From: Perkinsela sp. pyNocScin1
Lineage: Eukaryota > Euglenozoa > Kinetoplastea > Prokinetoplastida > Perkinselidae
Assembly: GCA_964019655.1 (NCBI GenBank)
Contig: CAXHTR010000008.1
Location: 62,001-126,000, forward strand
DNA: 64,000 bases
Direction of reading: 5' to 3'
Shown here: piece by piece, positions 54,571-64,000 of the stretch
Layout: each line of letters opens with the position of its first letter
Numbering within the stretch: position 1 is the stretch's first letter
Notes under the pieces: model-generated
The model's database searches: none
The model's input: the letters and a program-made list of their open reading frames with translations, nothing else
Told to the model about the DNA's origin: nothing
Made by a program: the position numbers and the translations under genes

Positions 54571-54599
54571 TTTCTGCAATATTTACGCAGTTTTCACAG
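54571..54599 (+). promoter_or_regulatory. Candidate splice-acceptors before UTP10
   Basis: Two pyrimidine-AG sites in a row, TTTCTGCAATATTTACGCAG and TTTTCACAG, end 26 and 17 bases before the UTP10 ATG at 54616. Function inferred. Confidence 0.35.
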
Positions 54600-54615
54600 T
54601 ATTCTGTCATTTTAA

Positions 54616-57600
54616 ATGAGTACTCTTCTCCAACAGCTTCAATCTCTGGGAGGCAGGTCAGCAACTGAGAAAAAAGCATTTCGGAAGCAGCCATCGCTCC
54701 TATTCGATGATAAAATCGCTGCGAATGTTTCACTTGAGCAATTCTATGAAATTGGCAAGCGAGGTTTGTGTGATCTTATCCAATTAAGCTCGAATTTTGC
54801 TTCCTTTGGAAACACTCTATTTCACGAAAAGTTCATGCAAAAGGATCGTGAAGTATGTTCAAGAGCATACAATGATGCCCTTGACGAGTCCATTCGCGTG
54901 TTTCTCACATTGCTATCACCGTACTTTCTTGAAACAGGGGCTCAATGCTGCATCGAATACCTTTTGCACGTCTATAAGATTCATGAATACGACTACGATG
55001 CTCTATTCGAGTGTGTCTTGCCCTACCATGAACACATACTATTCATACGTGTTATTCAGCTAATCCCTCTGCACAAGATGCCTCTTTGGTCGTTTCTCAA
55101 AGCAAATATCGATTCAGGAACTCCGGTTGACAGGACTCTTCTTGTGGACAAAGCACTGGTAAACATCAATGTACTTTTGGTGGCATCGAAAATTATTCAA
55201 GACTCTGAGAAGCATGGTTGTGAGTCGAATATTGCTCTCAGCTTTTGGACAATACTTGCAACAGGTCTTATTGAGCGCCGTATTATGAGCGAAGCCCATT
55301 TGCATACCATCATTACGCTAGTGCGGCAGGGATTGCTAAGCAAAAATATCGACTGGCTCGGCTCAAGCGTGCTCATCATTGTGTCATTCAGTAACCATAT
55401 CACGATGCCGGAGGACATTCTCGTGGATTTCACGGAATCGCTATGCTTATCGTTTCGCACACACATGCAGGAGGATATTACAGCAGCAAAAAATGATATC
55501 TCTATGCACACGAAAACCCTTTTCCATGCTTTGATTTACATGCTTGGCTCCCCGAACGTTTCGACACTATTAGTATCAATTCAGAGTACTTGGTGGAATG
55601 ACATTCCTTGGCTAGCTTCATCTCAACTCGACAGTGCCATTCGGCACTTTTTAAAAGACGAAATCCTCGAGCAACAGGGCACAGCTAGCCTCTTTTATAG
55701 AGTTATGTCGCGAATGGTAAGTGACTCCACACTTAATGATGTGCGGAGCAGAAGCGTTATTGATGCTATGATACATGATGACCTAATCGATGTATCAGAC
55801 CAAAGTAAAGAGTGGCATTTTCTACGGAAATTAATGCAGATGTGTTTAGAAAGGTTACGGCAACGCACAGAAAGCGGGGAGCCGGTTGATGCTCTATCAG
55901 ATCATTCAGATTTTGTATTTTTGAAAAAACTAGAGAGTCGGGATGTTCAGGGATTCAGATATCAAATGAAGTTGATTTCAAGAACTGCCTACGAAACCTA
56001 TCATTTGCTGAACGGATATATGACCATGGAGGAATCGAGTATTTCGTCGCCTCTTGAACCCACACGGGCAAACGGAGATGAAAAAGTAGATGATGTTAGC
56101 AAGCAAAAAATTGCGCCATTTGAAGAGATATTTGGCCCAAACTTTGCAGAGATGTCCTTTGAGCAAGTGTTGACCGTGCTAAAAAATCAGCTAGATCATG
56201 TGCGAGTGCTCACAAAGCGTGGAGCAGAGAAGGTCGGTGGACAGGATCTTGGGGAGCTTCTCGCGCGTCAAATGCGCAGAAAGCTATCAAACCTCACGGA
56301 CAGACTTAGTGACTTGACTTTATCCTCGTCTCAGCGAGCCAGCAGCATCGCTTATTTTACCGAGTCTTTTTTCATACTTTTGAAAGCGCTCAACGGCAGC
56401 ACCGCCAACAATGTGTTGATAAACATTGAAAATCTGAGTACAGCCATCAGATTAGCATCCTTCTTACAGGTTCTCGGTGCAGAAGATGGGGAAGCCGTAT
56501 CAACCGCACTCACTGGCGCTTGCTTTTCTCGAGAATCGATAAAGCTTATTATCGCTGATTTAAGTGAAGATAATATACTTGAAGCAACTAGGTACATCTT
56601 TCCTGACGGTCTAGTTAGACTGAGAGCTATGCTTCAGGAGAATGCAATACCAACTTTACAAGTCCTTCTCTCGAGCGACATCGTACCGGCTTGCTTTTTA
56701 TTCGCACAGTTCTCTGTAGGCAGCATTCTGGTGCAGAATTCTGAAGCTCTCAACTTTGTAATAGAAAAGCTTGCAAGCTGTGTTATGAGGAATATTGTAG
56801 AAGAAAGCAACCTGTGTGACTATTCTGAGAAAAGTTGGGCTACCCTACTAGCTTTTGAGGGCGATGTTCCTGAAGCAACAGTATGTGCCGCTGCACTTGC
56901 TCGCCTTATAGTCTTACCAGGGCTAAAACGCTCACAGGTAACATCAAATGTCAGCCATCTCATCAGAGTCTTGTATGGTACAAGCTCAAAACAAGATCTT
57001 CTCACGCATGTTCTTCGGCTCTCTATCGCACATCAAGAGTCATTGCCTTATGTCCTTCAAGAGGGGACCATTTTGGAAATTACGGACCTTGAGCAAATAG
57101 AGGTAGTCACGCATAAAATGCTTCGATTCTGCCTCGCGAATCAGCATGCATTGACCAATGCGTCATGGAAAAAACTTCTTCCAGTACTACTGATCTTGAT
57201 AGGCAAACTTTTGAGAAAGCAAGCCCTTTCAAAAACTTTGTGCAAGGATCTAAGGGTGCTTTTCGATGGAAATTGCGAATCTTCGGTTCTCACAGGAATC
57301 TGCGCATATGCCTGCCACTTGGGTCCATCAATGAAATCTCTACCCGAACTCAGTGTGGACGATGCGAATCGTTTTCTCAAGCTCATCGAAAACTTACTTA
57401 GTGATCTGTGTGCTTTGCTTTCTAGCAAAAACGCAGCACAGTGTGATGTATCACTGGTGATTGAGGAAATGTACGGAATTCTTCGTACTGCAGTTCAGTT
57501 TATGACAGGCAAGAGCTCCTTCATCAGCTTTCTCATGGACAGTAGCATAGGGGGTCAAAAGAGCCCCCTTTCGAAGCTTCTCTACGAAACCGCTCTATTC

Positions 57601-60600
57601 ATATCATCTGAATTGACCGTAGCAAGAGTGCCATCCGAGATAATGGCCCATCTCGTCCTGTCTGATGTATCTTCAGATAAAAGTATGTTCCTTGTCGTTC
57701 AAAAAGTGATAGACTACGTTCTAGCGCACAAAATTCGACAAGGGCAGATACAATTGAACGAATTTCAAGATTTAAGCGTTAATCAGATCGTATTACTTCT
57801 ATTTCAAAAAATTTTCACGCGTTGCTCCGCTTCAGGCCTCCCGAAAGGTCTCGAGCGTGAGGTTATAAAGCTGTTACCACATCTTGAAGTCCCATCACGG
57901 CGCATCGAAGACATTTCGCAAACTTCCACACGAGATCTGAGTCTCACTAGTCTATGGCACGTGCACTCTGAGCCATTTTTTGAACTTATATACTCTGCAC
58001 TCCAGCAGGGATTTAAGGCATCGTCACTGAATGCTAATGATGTGACTGTGCTACAAATTTTCAAAGAATGGGTTTCCAGTGTGCCCATGGACGCTGGACG
58101 AAGCTCTAAGGCAGAAAAGTTTACAAAGTTTGCTGAGCTTTTTGAAGAAGAGCTTCTGAGACTGCATGATGGAAAATGGAAAATAGAAGATTCATACGAT
58201 CTGCATTGTGCTGAGCTTATCCTATGCGCTTTGCGCGAGATGAGCTCCTTTAAGAGCGATTCATATCGTATTCTCGAGGGTATTTATTTGCGCCTAGCCG
58301 TGAGCCCTCGAATTCAGCGCTTGGTATTCGATATTTTGCGTAAAAAATGGTCTGTAACACTTGAAAGCTCAGAAAATCAAGATGCGTTTGACTTCGAAAG
58401 TACTGTTTCAGCCATAGATTGTCGCGCAAAAACTTACGAAATTCTGCAAAGTGGGTTTATTTGCAAGCTGCAGCCGCTGAATGATGCTATGCATCTTCTC
58501 GGGAAAATTTTCGGAATAGCTGAAACATCGAAAGCACAAGAGGTTACCTCCATCGCATCTCGTACTATCGGGGGAATTTTGAGTGTGCATGAATTTCCAC
58601 GTAGTGCATTGCATTGCATTGTATTGATGGTGCTTCGATTTTCATACGAAACCCAAGACAGCATTGGCATACTTAGTCAGCTCAGGCAGTGCCTCATGCT
58701 ATATAATTGTGAAGAAATCGCGGGAGCTACTTTGGACCTCGTCCAATATGCCGACTCTATTTTCATCTCAAAGAGAGCGAAGGGTGTCAAAAGGGATCAC
58801 ACAGATAAGAAAAAAGATTCTCAGAGATTCGGAGACTACGTAATGGATTTTTGTCGGGGTTTTTTGAGATTTAAAGACCGTGAAGTGACACACTCGAAGC
58901 TTCATCCGAGCGAAATCACTTTAGTTGCCCTCTTGTGTGATCGAGTCCATGAAAAACGAATAGATAGAGATGAAATGCTGCTCTTCTTTGAAAATCAGTT
59001 TTCCTCTGTAGCGCTGCTGCAATCGTTTGATGAACTTTTTAGCTTATGTAGTCTTTCGAGCTTTTGCAACCTTCTTCAGAGCTTTGTCCAGCGGCATCCA
59101 CCAAACACTCGTGCAGGGATTGTCCACATAAATCATGTGATAAACGTAATATTGGATAAATTTCATTCTATTTCATCACGCAGGCATCAAGAATACATAG
59201 CTTTGGTGCGACTGCTTTCTGTTTTACTTCAATTGTCGGACAGTACTCTGACTATAAGTGTCGACGCTGGAGCGGAAGTAAGTGGCGATATTTTTCCGGG
59301 GCTCTCAATGTTCCTTCAGCATCTTGAAAAGCAGGATATCGGAGAGTCAGATTTGACATCAGAGCTAGCTTCAGCAGAGAAAAGTCGGCAAATCCTCGAC
59401 CTTTTAGACACTGCTTCAAGCGTACTTATCCTTTGTGGAGCCGATGCACAGCAGCATATTATATGTGCGGTTGCTGGAAAACTCATATCCCTACAAATCT
59501 TTAAAATTTTTCAAAATTCCAGCTCCGACGTATTAACTTATTGTAGCATCCTGCGAAAGGTTTTTGATTGCGATAAAACTGCAGTGGCAATGCTCACTGC
59601 ACCCATATACACGCAAGTTTTGCTGATTCTCGCAAGCTCAGGAGTCGATTCCACAAAAGATACGCTTGTGATCGATGAGGTACTGCAAAAGCTTGATTCG
59701 CATAAAGCCTTCGAAGCCTTCCATACGATAAGCTCTACTGAAATGAGTAGCCCGAGCAAGGGTGATTTTGATTTACTTTTCAAGGTGAGTACGCTAGCTC
59801 AGCGCACTTTAGCGGAGAAAAGATCTCGTCGAAGTGTTGCACTGACATACATCAAAGATTTAATAAGCTTGAGTACAAGTGTTTCAAACGTCAAGAAAAC
59901 AGCAGAATCGCACATTTCGTTTTTAAAGCACGCATCCGATAGTGCTGCTGAGATCACTCTCCATTTTTTCCTTCATCAGGGTAAGGACCAAATCATAGCC
60001 TTTATGAACAGTCTGATGGGCATGTGTGAGGGCATTGGTGAGGTGGACGCAGGCGTCCAATTCGATCGTCTTGTTTGCGTTATGCGGATTATGAGTGCAA
60101 TAACGCACGCGCTTCTTGTGAGCTTGGGTGAATCTCTCGTTGATCATTTTCCTGCGCTTGAAAAGATAATCACAAGCCAATTCAAGTTCATCGCAGCATT
60201 CGAAGAATCGCCAGGAGTTCGCCAAGCACTTCTCGATCTTTCTACGGGTAAAATACCAGATCCTCGCTCACAAGAGGAAAAGTATTCCAAGCTCCAGCTG
60301 CAAATTTTTATGCTACGCGAAAGCATCATGACATCTGCCACTGCTGTGGGCAACTTTGCATCTATCCCATCAGGGCAAGGTCTTATTCAGCGATCTGAAA
60401 AAGGTGAAAATGGGCTTGTTACTCAGCTCGTACGTATTATGTGCGATCCACTTTGGCAGCATGGTGCAGCACCGCATTTCTTCCGTTCTCTTGCAGCTAA
60501 GGAGCAGCGTGAGGCGCTTGGCTTGGACTTAGCAGAGTTCATGATGAAATGTATAGATACTGCAATGATTGATCCAAGTGACCCGATGCTGGAGGTATGG

Positions 60601-60912
60601 CAAAAAACCCAAGGGGAACTTCTCAGAACTTGCTCTAATCAGCACATAGCAGATATAGTTCTCGATGCGAAGGCACGAACTCAGGTGTCCGTCGCGATTC
60701 GATGCCGCGGCATCGCGCTTATCGAGTCAGTTTATAGAAGAAGTGGCCACGTCATGAATGCACTCTTACGCGACACATTGGACTTTTTTTCGATTCTTAT
60801 AGAGGATGTGAATCCTGTCATCAAAGCATACGCACGAAAGGCGCTACAAACAGTCGTGAGCGCGACTGGACAGTCAGCAGAGGATATATTTTCAGTTCTG
60901 CGGCACAACTAA
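54616..60912 (+). CDS. UTP10: U3 snoRNP protein UTP10/HEATR1
   Basis: 2098 residues, the largest gene here and typical of HEATR1 (about 1,800-2,150). N-terminal family block: STLLQQLQSLG, SLLFDDKIAANVSLEQFYEI, LLSPYFLETGAQCCIEYLLH and HEYDYDALFECVLPYHEHIL. The rest is a continuous HEAT-type helical solenoid. The C-terminal BP28-type region includes LLDLSTGKIPDPRSQEEKYS. It is a t-UTP component of the 90S pre-ribosome, needed for rDNA transcription and 18S rRNA processing. The first 40 codons overlap an antisense frame at 54485-54733, which is not considered real. Confidence 0.93.
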   Translation: MSTLLQQLQSLGGRSATEKKAFRKQPSLLFDDKIAANVSLEQFYEIGKRGLCDLIQLSSNFASFGNTLFHEKFMQKDREVCSRAYNDALDESIRVFLTLLSPYFLETGAQCCIEYLLHVYKIHEYDYDALFECVLPYHEHILFIRVIQLIPLHKMPLWSFLKANIDSGTPVDRTLLVDKALVNINVLLVASKIIQDSEKHGCESNIALSFWTILATGLIERRIMSEAHLHTIITLVRQGLLSKNIDWLGSSVLIIVSFSNHITMPEDILVDFTESLCLSFRTHMQEDITAAKNDISMHTKTLFHALIYMLGSPNVSTLLVSIQSTWWNDIPWLASSQLDSAIRHFLKDEILEQQGTASLFYRVMSRMVSDSTLNDVRSRSVIDAMIHDDLIDVSDQSKEWHFLRKLMQMCLERLRQRTESGEPVDALSDHSDFVFLKKLESRDVQGFRYQMKLISRTAYETYHLLNGYMTMEESSISSPLEPTRANGDEKVDDVSKQKIAPFEEIFGPNFAEMSFEQVLTVLKNQLDHVRVLTKRGAEKVGGQDLGELLARQMRRKLSNLTDRLSDLTLSSSQRASSIAYFTESFFILLKALNGSTANNVLINIENLSTAIRLASFLQVLGAEDGEAVSTALTGACFSRESIKLIIADLSEDNILEATRYIFPDGLVRLRAMLQENAIPTLQVLLSSDIVPACFLFAQFSVGSILVQNSEALNFVIEKLASCVMRNIVEESNLCDYSEKSWATLLAFEGDVPEATVCAAALARLIVLPGLKRSQVTSNVSHLIRVLYGTSSKQDLLTHVLRLSIAHQESLPYVLQEGTILEITDLEQIEVVTHKMLRFCLANQHALTNASWKKLLPVLLILIGKLLRKQALSKTLCKDLRVLFDGNCESSVLTGICAYACHLGPSMKSLPELSVDDANRFLKLIENLLSDLCALLSSKNAAQCDVSLVIEEMYGILRTAVQFMTGKSSFISFLMDSSIGGQKSPLSKLLYETALFISSELTVARVPSEIMAHLVLSDVSSDKSMFLVVQKVIDYVLAHKIRQGQIQLNEFQDLSVNQIVLLLFQKIFTRCSASGLPKGLEREVIKLLPHLEVPSRRIEDISQTSTRDLSLTSLWHVHSEPFFELIYSALQQGFKASSLNANDVTVLQIFKEWVSSVPMDAGRSSKAEKFTKFAELFEEELLRLHDGKWKIEDSYDLHCAELILCALREMSSFKSDSYRILEGIYLRLAVSPRIQRLVFDILRKKWSVTLESSENQDAFDFESTVSAIDCRAKTYEILQSGFICKLQPLNDAMHLLGKIFGIAETSKAQEVTSIASRTIGGILSVHEFPRSALHCIVLMVLRFSYETQDSIGILSQLRQCLMLYNCEEIAGATLDLVQYADSIFISKRAKGVKRDHTDKKKDSQRFGDYVMDFCRGFLRFKDREVTHSKLHPSEITLVALLCDRVHEKRIDRDEMLLFFENQFSSVALLQSFDELFSLCSLSSFCNLLQSFVQRHPPNTRAGIVHINHVINVILDKFHSISSRRHQEYIALVRLLSVLLQLSDSTLTISVDAGAEVSGDIFPGLSMFLQHLEKQDIGESDLTSELASAEKSRQILDLLDTASSVLILCGADAQQHIICAVAGKLISLQIFKIFQNSSSDVLTYCSILRKVFDCDKTAVAMLTAPIYTQVLLILASSGVDSTKDTLVIDEVLQKLDSHKAFEAFHTISSTEMSSPSKGDFDLLFKVSTLAQRTLAEKRSRRSVALTYIKDLISLSTSVSNVKKTAESHISFLKHASDSAAEITLHFFLHQGKDQIIAFMNSLMGMCEGIGEVDAGVQFDRLVCVMRIMSAITHALLVSLGESLVDHFPALEKIITSQFKFIAAFEESPGVRQALLDLSTGKIPDPRSQEEKYSKLQLQIFMLRESIMTSATAVGNFASIPSGQGLIQRSEKGENGLVTQLVRIMCDPLWQHGAAPHFFRSLAAKEQREALGLDLAEFMMKCIDTAMIDPSDPMLEVWQKTQGELLRTCSNQHIADIVLDAKARTQVSVAIRCRGIALIESVYRRSGHVMNALLRDTLDFFSILIEDVNPVIKAYARKALQTVVSATGQSAEDIFSVLRHN

Positions 60913-61015
60913 ACTGCACTTCAGAGCGAGTTAATTAATAGGTCACAAATTACTATTGCTCATACAGTTCTATATTGCGTGATCATTTCTAAGCTTCCAC
61001 ATGTGTTAATGATCT

Positions 61016-63258
<2,243 letters not shown>

Positions 63259-63330
63259 TACCGCCGTCGAGCTATCGATTTATTTATTAAAATGAACCGA
63301 AAGATGATTTCGTAATTGCATATGTATTAA

Positions 63331-63954
<624 letters not shown>

Positions 63955-64000
63955 TGCGCACCGCTGTACTCATCGTTGAGCCTTTTCTATAATCCAGATG

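Noticed and set aside
54485-54733. Antisense frame overlapping the UTP10 start
   Set aside because: Although it looks protein-like, it is against the block direction and overlaps the well-supported UTP10 N-terminus.

Overview
Nuclear DNA of a gene-dense, almost intron-free eukaryotic microbe. Every recognised product is eukaryotic (cytosolic ribosomal proteins, condensin SMC4, polyubiquitin, ARF, V-ATPase proteolipid, CK2 beta, RING peroxin, p24 cargo receptor, SRP receptor beta). Proteins of up to about 2,100 residues are read from single uninterrupted frames, and neighbouring genes lie 1 to 300 bases apart. No tRNA, rRNA, snRNA or CRISPR signal was recognised.

The genes fall into long same-strand blocks: minus (1-458), plus (931-3241), minus (3662-15985), plus (16139-30803), minus (31722-50184), plus (50480-63954). 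That is 5 strand switches among about 44 genes. Many start codons follow a pyrimidine-rich tract ending in AG. A stand-alone gene at 49576-50184 encodes only the C-terminal, tyrosine-bearing part of topoisomerase IB, an arrangement known from kinetoplastids. Together these traits (directional clusters, no obvious cis-introns, split topoisomerase IB, a TUTase-like gene) suggest a compact kinetoplastid-like or other euglenozoan genome. This is inference; a phylogeny would decide it.

Layout. 1-3.3 kb: edge-truncated SDHAF1-like LYR protein, an RMD1-family membrane protein and an unknown basic protein. 3.6-16 kb (minus): ASCC3/Slh1 double-cassette helicase, Trm4/NSUN2 tRNA m5C methyltransferase, an unknown C2HC protein and a TUTase-like nucleotidyltransferase. 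16-31 kb (plus): SRP receptor beta, eS1, an ATP-grasp/SET fusion, p24, CK2 beta, a Qa-SNARE-like protein with a CaaX end, uS9, a protease-dead FtsH, uL13, two probable organelle proteins, ASNSD1 and an EngB GTPase. 31.7-50.2 kb (minus): J-like protein, RING peroxin, atypical kinase, a MITE-like element, SPB1, a broken ePHD gene, uS14, thioredoxin-like protein, SMC4, NAA38-like, SLC44, Trm2 and the TOP1 C-terminal module. 50.5-64 kb (plus): CIAO1, eL21, uS13, V-ATPase subunit c, a minimal SF3A1, UTP10, a helical protein, polyubiquitin and ARF.

Functionally the window is dominated by translation and ribosome biogenesis (six cytosolic ribosomal proteins, SPB1, UTP10, EngB, ASCC3, Trm4, Trm2), with secretory traffic (SRP receptor, p24, SNARE, ARF), chromosome work (SMC4, TOP1 module, SET and ePHD proteins) and organelle upkeep (SDHAF1, RMD1, FtsH, J-like protein, PEX2). 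The items most worth following are the split topoisomerase, the ATP-grasp/SET fusion, the dead FtsH, the CaaX SNARE, the ePHD gene with three in-frame stops and the 700-bp transposon-like element.
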